A stretch of 64,000 nt of DNA from Bacteroidota bacterium (GTDB lineage: Bacteria > Bacteroidota > Ignavibacteria > Ignavibacteriales > Ignavibacteriaceae). The number at the start of each line of letters is the position of its first letter. Position 1 is the stretch's first letter. Below are positions 8,422-17,389 of the stretch, piece after piece. The notes below the pieces were generated by a model. The model had not been told where the DNA came from. It worked only from the letters and a program-made list of their open reading frames with translations, and did not search any database. Position numbers and translations under genes: made by a program. The DNA is taken from positions 124,001 to 188,000 of the forward strand of contig JAKAGV010000008.1 in assembly GCA_021815405.1 (NCBI GenBank). Direction: 5' to 3'.

Positions 8422-9290
8422 GTTTCTCCTTATTTTTAGTTTAACATGACAATTTGAAAGTGAGTTAGCGGAACGTTTTTATAGTTAAATCCTTATAATC
8501 ATAATTCTAACTATATTGAAAGTAATTTAGACAAATAAATATAATTCTTTTCGGAAGAATTATTCAGACAGGATAATAAAAATGCTGAAAGGCAAAATAT
8601 TCATGTTGAATGGGGATAATAATTTCTTACGAAGCAGCATAAATTATTTTTTTGTCTTCATAGATAATTTATTTCACATTATGAACATAATTAACCTCGT
8701 TGAATTTTAATCGGAATATGCCGTTATGGCAGATATTTTATGTATGGAATTATGTGCTTGTCAGAGGTTTGTTAGAGGCTTGTTAGAAGCCTGTTAGAGT
8801 TTTAGCTTAAGGAGTTACCAAATCTGAAATATTGACGGACTAATTTCGATCGCATCTCATCAATTAAATTACTTGCCTCATATTTTGTAATTGAAAAATT
8901 ATGGAGGTATAAAGATATGAGTACAATTCTGATTTATTCGCCTAAGTAAAGTTAAAACTTAATGAATGCTGTAAATTTATTGTAAACGATATTATCATCC
9001 TCCCATAAAGAGTTCAAAGATATCTCAGTACTGCTCGTGTATATTGGCAGCTTGTGGGACTCCAGTACCTCGATCTTTTTCTGATCTTTTAAGTAAAATG
9101 GATGCTTCCCAATATTTATGTTCGCCAACTGGAACGACTTTTTTACTCAAGACTTCTTATTTATGGTATAGAGATAAATTAAAATATTTTGATAATGAAT
9201 TAATTGAAGCTTTTCTCTTTTGTGAAGTATAATGGAAAATTTATTCTAAATTTTTATTAACTTACCTTAATAATAAAGAGATGAAATAAC
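8422..9290. other. 869-bp gap between tricorn and MFS genes
   Basis: Apart from the 11-bp tandem repeat at 8761-8804, I see a 10-codon ORF (8917-8949, MSTILIYSPK) behind a near-perfect GGAGGT at 8903-8908, perhaps a leader peptide or a gene remnant. A reading frame at 9044-9232 begins with TTG and has no ribosome site; I do not call it. Confidence 0.5.
8761..8804. repeat. Four tandem 11-bp units
   Basis: TCAGAGGTTTG, TTAGAGGCTTG, TTAGAAGCCTG and TTAGAGTTTTA follow each other without gaps. The 11-bp period places each unit on about the same DNA face, which would suit a cooperative binding site, but slippage is equally possible. Confidence 0.65.
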
Positions 9291-10547
9291 ATGGAACAAT
9301 CAACCTACAAAATATACGGTTATAGATGGCTTATATTAATAGTCTTCATGTTGGTCGCAGCCTTCAATCAGCTAATCTGGATAACGTTTGCCGCTGTAAC
9401 AGATGCAGCCGCGGCATACTATCACGTTTCGCAATTAGACATCGGTCTATTGTCCATGAGTTTCATGATTGCTTATTTGGTTGTGTCTATACCAGCTTCA
9501 TGGGTTATTGACACTTATGGTTTCCGGTTAGCAGTCGGCATAGGAGCAGGACTTTCCGGAATATTTGGTTTGATGCGTGGTTTGGTGGCTTCTAATTACA
9601 TGCTTGTTATGATTGCACAAATCGGTACTGCAGTGGGACAACCATTTATTCTTAATGCTATAACAAAAGTTGCGGCGCGTTGGTTTCCTATTGAAGAACG
9701 TGCTACCGCATCCGGACTTGGATCGCTGGCAATGTATCTTGGTATACTTGCGGGACTGGTAGTAACGCCTTCACTTACACTCTCGGCGGGATTTAATAAC
9801 ATGCTTCTGTATTATGGCATTGGCGCACTGGCGGCAGGCATAGTATTTATAGTCTTTGCAAAGGAACATCCAGCTACACCTCCCGGTCCAAAGGAATTAG
9901 AAGAACGTGCACTGATGTTCGACGGAATGAAACAGATTCTCCGAAATAAAAATTTCATTTCCTTAATGGTGATATTCTTCATTGGTCTTGGGTTATTTAA
10001 TAGTGTTACTACTTGGATCGAAGATATAATTAGCCCGCGTGGTTTCTCGGCAACACAAGCTGGAACTGCTGGGGGGTTAATGATATTTGGTGGGATTATC
10101 GGAGCGGTTATACTTCCAACTCTGTCAGACAAATACAGAAAGAGAGTTCCATTCATTATAATTGGTCTTATCGGTACGATACCGGGAATCCTTGGAATAA
10201 CTTATGCTGCTTCAAGTGGGCTTTTATTTCTCTCATGCTTTGCATTTGGTTTCTTCCTTTTAAGTTGCGGACCTATCGGATTTCAATATGGTGCGGAGAT
10301 AGGAAGACCGGCACCAGAAGGAACATCAAATGGACTTTTACTTCTCATGGGTCAGATCTCAGGCATTGTATTCATATTTGCGATGGACGCGTTCAGAATG
10401 GGTCCTAAAGGCTCCATGACGCCTTCACTCCTTATATTGACATGTTTGGTCATTTTAGGTGTATTCATGGCGTTTAGATTACAGGAATCTGAACTAGTGC
10501 TAACTCCTCAGCATAAGATAGAACAAGCACCTGAAGTGTCAAAGTAG
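9291..10547 (+). CDS. MFS transporter (FLVCR/CynX-like)
   Basis: A 418-aa inner-membrane protein with about twelve hydrophobic helices. The N-terminal GYRWLILIVFMLVAAFNQLIW, the helix 2-3 loop segment IDTYGFRLAVGIGAGLSG and the mid-protein loop before a second set of six helices match the major facilitator superfamily. By general appearance it resembles the FLVCR-like branch, whose distant members move heme, choline or small anions, but the substrate cannot be read from the sequence. The start ATG 9291 follows AATAAAGAGATGAAATAAC, which gives a modest GAGA ribosome site. The gene stands alone, with a family A repeat 100 bases after the stop. Confidence 0.85.
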   Translation: MEQSTYKIYGYRWLILIVFMLVAAFNQLIWITFAAVTDAAAAYYHVSQLDIGLLSMSFMIAYLVVSIPASWVIDTYGFRLAVGIGAGLSGIFGLMRGLVASNYMLVMIAQIGTAVGQPFILNAITKVAARWFPIEERATASGLGSLAMYLGILAGLVVTPSLTLSAGFNNMLLYYGIGALAAGIVFIVFAKEHPATPPGPKELEERALMFDGMKQILRNKNFISLMVIFFIGLGLFNSVTTWIEDIISPRGFSATQAGTAGGLMIFGGIIGAVILPTLSDKYRKRVPFIIIGLIGTIPGILGITYAASSGLLFLSCFAFGFFLLSCGPIGFQYGAEIGRPAPEGTSNGLLLLMGQISGIVFIFAMDAFRMGPKGSMTPSLLILTCLVILGVFMAFRLQESELVLTPQHKIEQAPEVSK

Positions 10548-10646
10548 AATCATAAGTGAAAATACTCTATTATAGAATATGAAAAAAAAAGTCACTTACT
10601 GATATATACAGATATGATTCATATACAAATGTATCAAGTAATAAAC

Positions 10647-10768
10647 TGGATTCGCTCTAAAAAGCTAAAAAAACGAAATGTCATTCCCACGAAAGTGGGA
10701 ATCTATTCGATAATCAAAACTTTTTGGATTCCCGTTTTCACAGGAATGACCTTTTTAGAGCGGACTCT
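10647..10768. repeat. Family A MITE-like repeat, copy 1
   Basis: The ends are inverted: TTCGCTCTAAAAAG at the left and CTTTTTAGAGCGGACTC at the right. Inside are two hairpins: ATTCCCAC-GAAA-GTGGGAAT and a second pairing ATTCCCGT with AGGAAT. It lies 3' of the MFS gene and of the convergent DUF6051 gene. Confidence 0.8.
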
Positions 10769-10805
10769 GTAAAAAAAATTATTTCTCAGGACACAAATAG
10801 CATCT

Positions 10806-12038
10806 TTATGATAAATGCGCGGACGCTAATTCAAAAACTTCGTTAAAACTTTTACTTACAGCATCGGATATTTCAACTTTATTTAGAAAAGGATTAACGT
10901 GAGTATATTCGAACGGAAAATCCAGCACTTTAACTTCGATTGGTATTTCTCTAAAATCTCCTTTTAGAATATTTAATACTTCTATTGGCGGTATTACATC
11001 GTCTTTTGTTAAAGCAACAGCAGCTATATTATCTTTAAGCTGCATTAGTCTGTTCTCCCTAAATTTTTTCATCTTCTGGTAACTTAGCATTGCTTTAAAA
11101 TATTTCCCCGCTAAATGATCATCATTAAAATAATGTGACAGCCTCTTATCTTTCTTAAATTCGTTCTCAAGATGCTCAATGAAGAAAGAGTACAGCGCAA
11201 TGTTTGCGTCACTATCAAGAATGTGTTTAGATACTGGATACATTCTGTCAATTGTTGGACCTCCGCAGAATATGAATAGCTTAGACTTTAAGAATAAGTC
11301 TTCATGATTTGCCATTAAAAGTATTTCTGCCAAGAACGAGCCTACTGAATATGCAAAAATATCTACCCCGGCTTCTTTATCTATCAGCTTATTTTTATCA
11401 TCCCTTATATCTTTTATAAGCTGGATAACATCATAATAGGTTTGCAGACCAGACCAGAAAAATCTTTGCGGAGTCATTTGTATTCGCGCGCTGATTGCGG
11501 AGTTTGCAAATGATGAATTTACCACACTTGGAAAATGTTTTTTCCTTTCATCTGAAACGATTTGCATTTGCTTAGGTTTACTCCATTCCACAGGTGCTCG
11601 ATTCATATGGAATGCTATTGGAAATAATATTACCATTTTACCTGTTAGTTCAACCAGTCTTTTTGCCCATGGAAGATATTTATCCCAGTTCTTTTCATTC
11701 AATCCATGTAAAAGTAAAATTACATTCTTTGCCTTGTTCTGTTCATCTTTTTTAAATATTGAATACCTGAATTTTGTATTTTCAATAATATTACAGTCAG
11801 CAACTTTCAAGCTTTCATGGTAATTTTGGAAATACTCATTATTGTCGATAAAAGGACAATCCTGAAATTCTATTTTGTGTTTCTTGCAAATATATTTATC
11901 AGTGCCGGGAAGAATGCCGCTGCTCTCTGATATGAATTCTTGATTGTAGATTGAAATATTGCTTCCGGGAATTTTGATTTTATCATCTAAAATATTAAAA
12001 ATTTGTTTTAACGAAACGAAAGTGTCCCTATAGCCCAT
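10806..12038 (-). CDS. DUF6051-type alpha/beta-hydrolase-like protein
   Basis: A 410-aa protein without signal peptide. LLLHGLNEKNWDKYLPWAKRL (about 130-150) is the HG oxyanion strand-loop of an alpha/beta hydrolase, and VDIFAYSVGSFLAE (about 230) is the nucleophile elbow, with Ala in place of the first Gly of GxSxG. A C-terminal EYTHVNPF could hold the catalytic His. The overall layout, including an N-terminal Cys/His stretch (CKKHKIEFQDCPF), is what I recall for the Bacteroidota DUF6051 family, of unknown function. No operon partner; it is flanked on both sides by family A repeats. Confidence 0.65.
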   Translation of the reverse strand: MGYRDTFVSLKQIFNILDDKIKIPGSNISIYNQEFISESSGILPGTDKYICKKHKIEFQDCPFIDNNEYFQNYHESLKVADCNIIENTKFRYSIFKKDEQNKAKNVILLLHGLNEKNWDKYLPWAKRLVELTGKMVILFPIAFHMNRAPVEWSKPKQMQIVSDERKKHFPSVVNSSFANSAISARIQMTPQRFFWSGLQTYYDVIQLIKDIRDDKNKLIDKEAGVDIFAYSVGSFLAEILLMANHEDLFLKSKLFIFCGGPTIDRMYPVSKHILDSDANIALYSFFIEHLENEFKKDKRLSHYFNDDHLAGKYFKAMLSYQKMKKFRENRLMQLKDNIAAVALTKDDVIPPIEVLNILKGDFREIPIEVKVLDFPFEYTHVNPFLNKVEISDAVSKSFNEVFELASAHLS

Positions 12039-12073
12039 GCTTTGCTTTCCTAAAAGATTTTATGAATAATACA

Positions 12074-12190
12074 TAGTCCAGTCTAAAAAGATCATTCCCG
12101 TGAAAACGCGAATCTAAAGAGTTTAGTATTTGGAATAGATTCCTTTCTTGGAAATGACATTCTGGCTATTTAGGCTTTTTAGACCGATAT
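12074..12190. repeat. Family A repeat, copy 2 (degenerate)
   Basis: AGTCCAGTCTAAAAAGATCA at the left and CTTTTTAGACCGATAT at the right are changed versions of the family A ends. The inner ATTCCCGTGAAAACGCGAAT hairpin is damaged. Confidence 0.6.
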
Positions 12191-12570
12191 CATACATTAA
12201 ATATTATTATCATGCTTACTAAAAAAGTAAAGATTTCAGTTATGATCAACAAGTTTCAGTGAAAGTTTTTAATAATCCACTCTTGCTTATTAGGTTGACA
12301 TGGGTATTTGTTTTAGATCGATCAGACTTTAAATGTTTGATCATTTATTAAATTACTCACGTTGGATGACTAATTGAGTGGTAATAAAAAAACTGTTGAA
12401 ACGGTTAGAAGTTGGCGAAGAGAGAATATATTTAGAGGCTGACCAGGGAGTAATATTTTTCTAAAATAATGGGACACAGATATCGCAGATTAAACAGATT
12501 TACACGGATTATAAAATAGTAAATTACTTTCTGGTCAGCCTCAACTGCGCATAGCTAAATTAAAGTTAAT
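12191..12570. other. 380-bp gap without recognisable gene
   Basis: AT-rich; I see no ORF with a ribosome site and no strong hairpin. A stretch at 12470-12515 (ACACAGATATCGCAGATTAA followed by a similar piece) resembles dispersed intergenic repeats but has no second copy here. Confidence 0.4.
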
Positions 12571-12698
12571 TAACTCACGTTACGCACAATTAAGGATCTG
12601 ATTTACTTTGTCATTCCTAACTTGATTCGGAATCTCATTTTTCAGCATTTTTGGGATGCTGAAACAAGTTCAGCATGACATGTGCGTAACGTGAGTTA
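12571..12698. repeat. Family B repeat, copy 2 (TAACTCACGTTACGCAC subfamily)
   Basis: Near-perfect terminal inverted repeats TAACTCACGTTACGCAC and GTGCGTAACGTGAGTTA, extended by flanking TTAA. Inside come AATTAAGGATC, the CGGAAT hairpin and the ATGCTGAAACAAGTTCAGCAT hairpin. Confidence 0.85.
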
Positions 12699-12720
12699 AT
12701 TAAGTTGGATAAATATATTT

Positions 12721-12837
12721 GAGTCCGCTCTAAAAAAGTCATTCCGTGAAAATGGGGATCAAAAAATTTATATTATCGAATAGATTCCCACTTTCGTGGG
12801 AATGACATTTCGTTTTTTTTATTTTTAGAGCGAACTC
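12721..12837. repeat. Family A repeat, copy 3
   Basis: It starts GAGTCCGCTCTAAAAAAGTC and ends TTTTTAGAGCGAACTC. The right-hand hairpin ATTCCCACTTTCGTGGGAAT is intact and inverted relative to copy 1. It sits 22 bases after family B copy 2. Confidence 0.8.
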
Positions 12838-12946
12838 ATATTTCTTTAAGTTTTCATTTATATTAATTATTTTTTTGTAACTTTGAGACAATTAACAGAA
12901 CATACATTATAAAAACAGTTGCGGTACGATAACCTTTAACCATTAA

Positions 12947-13483
12947 ATGAAAAAAACCTTTGCGGTATTTATACTGTTGATTTTTGCTTTTAACATTACC
13001 GGGATGTACATCCCTTTTTATCTGGTACGCTCCTTCATTAGAGATGAAATGAATGAGAGAGCTAAAGAAGATATTAAGGCTGAATCTCTTGTCAAATTTA
13101 CTTTCTCAGCTAAAGAAATTCAGGAAGGCTTTACGTGGAGCAGGAATGGTCGGGAATTCGAATTCGGCAATAAAATGTATGATATAGTTAAAACCGAAAC
13201 ATCGGGAGATAAAGTTGTATATTACTGTCTCCGTGATAATGATGAAACCAATCTTAATAATATCTTTAATGTACTCGTAAAAAAAGACAACGAAAAAAAT
13301 ACTAAGGGTAATATCAACTTTACAAAAGTGTTGAGCAAATTTAATCTTTCAACAAATTCAATTATAATTCATTCACCACATCCAGCTTTTCAAAGTGCAA
13401 GGATCAGATATTTTTATCAAAGCCTTCATAATGAAGTAATCTCACCTCCTCCGGAACGTTTCTTACTTGTAAATCATATTTAA
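12947..13483 (+). CDS. Small membrane-anchored protein upstream of a TonB receptor
   Basis: A 178-aa protein with one N-terminal hydrophobic segment (about 3-28), which could be an uncleaved anchor or signal peptide; the rest is soluble and probably periplasmic. The mid region includes VVYYCLRDNDE and the C-terminus PPPERFLLVNHI. It precedes a TonB receptor by 169 bases on the same strand, as does the 120-aa protein at 57788 before another TonB receptor. Bacteroidota often place small anchored proteins with a Cys near the middle and a C-terminal PP motif before metal-linked TonB receptors; the analogy is inferred. I cannot name the family. Confidence 0.6.
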   Translation: MKKTFAVFILLIFAFNITGMYIPFYLVRSFIRDEMNERAKEDIKAESLVKFTFSAKEIQEGFTWSRNGREFEFGNKMYDIVKTETSGDKVVYYCLRDNDETNLNNIFNVLVKKDNEKNTKGNINFTKVLSKFNLSTNSIIIHSPHPAFQSARIRYFYQSLHNEVISPPPERFLLVNHI

Positions 13484-13652
13484 TTCAGTCCACCTTGCAA
13501 TAATGGAGTTGCAGAGTGATGGAATTGACAAATTTATTCTGACATTCCAATACTCCGTGGAGATTAATTGTGTAAAGTGAGCTGTATAATTTTCATTTAC
13601 AGTTATCACTATTCTGTTTTGATAAAATATTTTTTATGAAAGGAAATAAGTA

Positions 13653-16001
13653 ATGAAAAATAATTCATTGCTGTTTATAACTATTTTTTTTATTTCATTT
13701 TTTGCAGTAGTCAATGCACAGAATATAGTTAAAGGAACTGTGGTTGACCGGCAAAGCAAAAGTCCAGTTCAAGGTGCCTCAGTTATTGTGGAAGGTACGA
13801 ATATAAATTCAACTACTGATGAAAACGGCAAGTTCACTCTTTCTTCATTTTCCCCGATAAAAATGTTAATGGTAAAACGAATCGGCTATATAACGAAATC
13901 TGTTCCGGTTAACAATTATGAAAAGCCATTACTTATACATTTGACAGCATCACCAGTTCAATTAACAGGAGTTGAAGTTGTCGGAAGTCAACAGCTTTTA
14001 AAGGCGCAGTCAATAGGTATGCTTACAAAGAAAGATCTCAATCGTTTTAGCGGTCTCTCGCTTGTTAACTCAATTAATACCATCCCCGGCGTGTTTATGC
14101 AAACCAGAACACCGTGGGGAGGCGCAAGAATAACTATTCGAGGTTATTATCCCAGCACCAGCGGCAATACTCCAAACCAAAACGGACTTGGCTATCAAGT
14201 CTATCTTAACGACATACCGATAACTGATGCCGCGGGCACAACCGTCCTTGATGATATTGATTTTTCAACACTAGGCAGTGTTAATGTAATTAAAGGACCT
14301 TCTTCAAGTTTGTACGGCAGTTTTATTGGCGGCACTGTTAACCTTTACACTGCTAAGCCGCAGCCCGGACAGACAAGCTTTAAAGAGCAAGCTGTTGGGG
14401 GCAGCAATGGTCTTTTTAGAACCACAACCTCTTTTGAAAGTGCAGGCGAAACTTCTAATCTTCTTGTAAATTACGGACATCAAACATATGATTCATTCCG
14501 TCCGCACAGTGCTTCTAAAAAAGATTTCTTCAATCTAACTGGTAATTTCAAGGTTGATAACGATCAGTCAATCTCCACTTTCTTTTCATTAAATAAGTCA
14601 TATGAAGAGCTTGCCGGAGAAATTGATGCCGCTGATTTCTATAATCGTCTGTCAGCAAGCAATCCATTATATCTTGCTAACAACTCTCATATAAACGTCA
14701 ATAATTATATACTTGGCGTTTCAGATAATTATCGTATTAACGATAGATTGAGCAGCAAGACTACATTATTCGGTTCCGGCTTTACATCTAATCAGCCTTT
14801 TGCTCACGGTGTTACGGATATAAATCAATTTAATTACGGTTTGCGTTCACTTTTAGATTATACTACTCAAGCAGGCAGTGTTGGAATAAACGGCATATTC
14901 GGCGGAATGTTCCAGAGATCTAATTTGACAACCAACGGCGTATTTATTATTCCGGCACCGCCTTTTCCGCAAAGACCAACCGATCAGGAAAACTATGCAA
15001 TGAATTATTATTTGTTTACCGAGTGGAGCTTTGCTCTTCAAGGTCAAGTTACGATTACTGTCGGCGCAAGTATTAATAAAAATGAGTTCGGTATAAGAAA
15101 CATGTTAAAGAACAACCAGGTTAATGATACCACACAGTTAGAAGTCAAAGCATTTGATCCGATTTTTACTCCGAGAGTTTCAATATCGAAAGTATTTTGT
15201 AATTCAGTATCGGTTTATGCTAGTGTAAGCAGCGGTTATACTCCTCCTCTGTTAAGCGACGCAATTGCCAGCGACGGTACTGTAAATCTTTCATTAACAC
15301 CTGAGAGAGCTGTGCAATACGAAATAGGAACAAAGGGAAATATTCTCGATAACAAACTTGCTTATCAATTAGCTCTATTTGATCTGGAGAATAGCAATAA
15401 GCTCGTTAGTCAAACTTCAAATGCCGTAACATTTACTACTAATGCAGGCAAGCAGCGTAATGAAGGACTTGAGCTCTCGTTGAATTATCTTGCCATAGAT
15501 AATAAAGACCACGCTATTTCCCTGCTCAGACCATGGCTGTCTTATACATATTCGGATTTCAAGTACATCGATTTTAAGAGCAATAATAACAACAATGCTA
15601 GCACAGTAGATTTTTCCGGAAATTATGTTGCAAGAGTTCCAAAGAACATGTTAAGCGCCGGCTTTGATCTTGAAACAAATTTAGGTTTTTATCTTTATGG
15701 AACTTACCGGTATGTAGATAAAGTCCCGGTTACATTTGATAACTCAACCTATGTTAAAGCTTATAGTCTTCTTAATGCAAAGGTTGGTTTCAAGTCGCAG
15801 CTAAACGATCATTTTAATCTTGATATTTTTGCAGGCGGCGATAACCTTTTAAGCAGTACATATTATTCATTTCTTTTTGTAGGACCCAACATTAAAGGAT
15901 TGGAACAATCACAAGATGGAGGCAATGGCGACGGCTACATTATTCCAGGTTCTTATAAGCCGGATTATTACATAAGCCTTTCACTTTCATACAGTCTCTA
16001 A
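13653..16001 (+). CDS. TonB-dependent outer-membrane receptor
   Basis: A 782-aa protein with signal peptide (cut near NAQ, residue 23), a carboxypeptidase-regulatory-like domain at about 25-105 (KGTVVDRQSKSPVQGASV), a plug domain at about 115-230 (NTIPGVFMQTRTPWGGARI, with VIKGPSSSLYGSFIGGTVNL), and a beta barrel to the C-terminal aromatic strand (YYISLSLSYSL). Such receptors use TonB energy for uptake of siderophores, metals, vitamins or glycans. The substrate is not evident and no SusD partner follows, so a metal or cofactor is more likely than glycan (inference). The ribosome site is AAAGGAAATAAG before ATG 13653. It may be co-transcribed with the 178-aa protein upstream. Confidence 0.9.
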   Translation: MKNNSLLFITIFFISFFAVVNAQNIVKGTVVDRQSKSPVQGASVIVEGTNINSTTDENGKFTLSSFSPIKMLMVKRIGYITKSVPVNNYEKPLLIHLTASPVQLTGVEVVGSQQLLKAQSIGMLTKKDLNRFSGLSLVNSINTIPGVFMQTRTPWGGARITIRGYYPSTSGNTPNQNGLGYQVYLNDIPITDAAGTTVLDDIDFSTLGSVNVIKGPSSSLYGSFIGGTVNLYTAKPQPGQTSFKEQAVGGSNGLFRTTTSFESAGETSNLLVNYGHQTYDSFRPHSASKKDFFNLTGNFKVDNDQSISTFFSLNKSYEELAGEIDAADFYNRLSASNPLYLANNSHINVNNYILGVSDNYRINDRLSSKTTLFGSGFTSNQPFAHGVTDINQFNYGLRSLLDYTTQAGSVGINGIFGGMFQRSNLTTNGVFIIPAPPFPQRPTDQENYAMNYYLFTEWSFALQGQVTITVGASINKNEFGIRNMLKNNQVNDTTQLEVKAFDPIFTPRVSISKVFCNSVSVYASVSSGYTPPLLSDAIASDGTVNLSLTPERAVQYEIGTKGNILDNKLAYQLALFDLENSNKLVSQTSNAVTFTTNAGKQRNEGLELSLNYLAIDNKDHAISLLRPWLSYTYSDFKYIDFKSNNNNNASTVDFSGNYVARVPKNMLSAGFDLETNLGFYLYGTYRYVDKVPVTFDNSTYVKAYSLLNAKVGFKSQLNDHFNLDIFAGGDNLLSSTYYSFLFVGPNIKGLEQSQDGGNGDGYIIPGSYKPDYYISLSLSYSL

Positions 16002-16040
16002 AAATGAATTTTTTTTTCCCCCTAAAAGGTTAACCAAAAT

Positions 16041-16067
16041 GTAGCACAGATTAGTAATCTGTGCTAC
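16041..16067 (+). terminator. Hairpin after the TonB receptor gene
   Basis: GTAGCACAGAT pairs with ATCTGTGCTAC, an almost perfect 27-base palindrome 39 bases after the stop. There is no T tract behind it, so it may be a 3'-end stabiliser rather than an intrinsic terminator. Confidence 0.5.
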
Positions 16068-16404
16068 GATGATCTGGATTTTTAATTAAATTCAAACAAA
16101 TAAAATTTAACGTTTTAATATTTTTTCCTTTTTGGTCAATCTCGTTAAGCCTCTATATAATAATACAGCGATAGTTCTCAGCGCCTTAATTATCTGACAA
16201 AGCGAAAACCTTTAGCTTCAATCATTCATCCTAAATCCACACAATAGACTTATATTTTTCAAACTGGTTGTTTACATCCTGGTTGCATTTCGATTTGTTC
16301 AGTGGAACCATCTTGTGTTTCTAATTAAATCTTAAAATACTTGAACTTATTATTTTAGAGTTTGATTTTTCCATATATAAATTCATTTATCATTAATTAT
16401 GTAT
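16068..16404. other. 337-bp gap, no gene seen
   Basis: AT-rich stretch without a credible reading frame, leading into a family A repeat. No promoter could be assigned. Confidence 0.4.
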
Positions 16405-16526
16405 GAGTTTACTCTAAAAATATAAAAAAAAACGAAATGTCATTCCCATGGAAGTGGGAATCTATTCGGTAATCAAAACTTTTAGGATTCCCATTTTCAC
16501 GGGAATGACTTTTTTAGATCTGACTC
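16405..16526. repeat. Family A repeat, copy 4
   Basis: It runs GAGTTTACTCTAAAAATAT to TTTTTTAGATCTGACTC. The inner hairpin is CATTCCCATGGAAGTGGGAAT with the second arm ATTCCCATTTTCACGGGAAT, in the same orientation as copy 1. It lies 34 bases before the TauE/SafE gene, so it may carry or disturb that promoter. Confidence 0.75.
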
Positions 16527-16560
16527 ATGTATTGAATAAAAAATTAACTATAAATTTTTA

Positions 16561-17388
16561 ATGAACAATCTATTATTTAGTATCTTTATTTACTTCAGTT
16601 CGGTTGCGGCAGGTCTTGTTGGCGCTTTAACCGGACTTGGAGGCGGAGTAATAATCATACCTTTGCTTACTATTTTTTTCGGGGTTGATATTAGATATGC
16701 CGCCGGAGCCTCGCTTATTTCCGTTATCGCTACTTCATCGGGCGCGGCATCTGCCTATGTTAAAGAAGGCTTTTCAAATATCCGCATTGGTATGTTTCTC
16801 GAAATAGCAACTACACTTGGCGCAATAATAGGAGCTACTTTAGTTGTCTTTGTCTCTCCGGGTGCAATATCAATTATTTTCGGATTAGTGCTTATATATT
16901 CGGCTTTTCAATCTTATATAAGCAGCAGAAATGTTGAACACACCTATAAGCCTGATAAAATAGCTACAAAATTAAAATTGAACGGAGAATATCCTTCAAT
17001 GAGCGGAATAAAAAATTACTTTCCCCAAAAGGTGCCGATCGGCTTCGGAATTATGTTTCTTGCCGGTTCACTTTCCGGACTGCTGGGAATCGGTTCAGGA
17101 GCGGTTAAAGTTTTAGCAATGGATCAGTTTATGAAAATTCCGTTTAAAGTTTCAACTACAACAAGCAATTTTATGATTGGTGTAACCGCTGTTGCAAGCG
17201 CTGGAATTTATTTTAGTCACGGCTTTATAAATCCGTCACTTGCTATGCCTGTTTTGCTTGGAGTTTTAACCGGTGCTTTTGCCGGTGCAAAAATTTTAAC
17301 AAAGACACCATCTAAGAAACTGAAAATTATATTCAGCATTATTATTATAATTTTAGCTGTCGAAATGTTAAGAAACGGAATAAAATAA
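16561..17388 (+). CDS. TauE/SafE-type sulfite/anion exporter
   Basis: A 275-aa integral membrane protein. The N-terminal GLVGALTGLGGGVIIIPLL and the second-half GSLSGLLGIGSGAVKVLAMD are the paired glycine-rich signature of TauE/SafE (DUF81) permeases, with about eight helices in two halves. The family exports sulfite, sulfoacetate or related organosulfur anions. The DUF1634 gene starts two bases after its stop, a common pairing in which DUF1634 is a small membrane partner. The start ATG 16561 has no strong ribosome site. Confidence 0.88.
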   Translation: MNNLLFSIFIYFSSVAAGLVGALTGLGGGVIIIPLLTIFFGVDIRYAAGASLISVIATSSGAASAYVKEGFSNIRIGMFLEIATTLGAIIGATLVVFVSPGAISIIFGLVLIYSAFQSYISSRNVEHTYKPDKIATKLKLNGEYPSMSGIKNYFPQKVPIGFGIMFLAGSLSGLLGIGSGAVKVLAMDQFMKIPFKVSTTTSNFMIGVTAVASAGIYFSHGFINPSLAMPVLLGVLTGAFAGAKILTKTPSKKLKIIFSIIIIILAVEMLRNGIK

Positions 17389-17389
17389 A

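Noticed and set aside
9044-9232. 62-codon frame in the gap before the MFS gene
   Set aside because: TTG start, no ribosome site, no recognisable domain. A vague likeness to the end of WbqC-type proteins is too weak to call.
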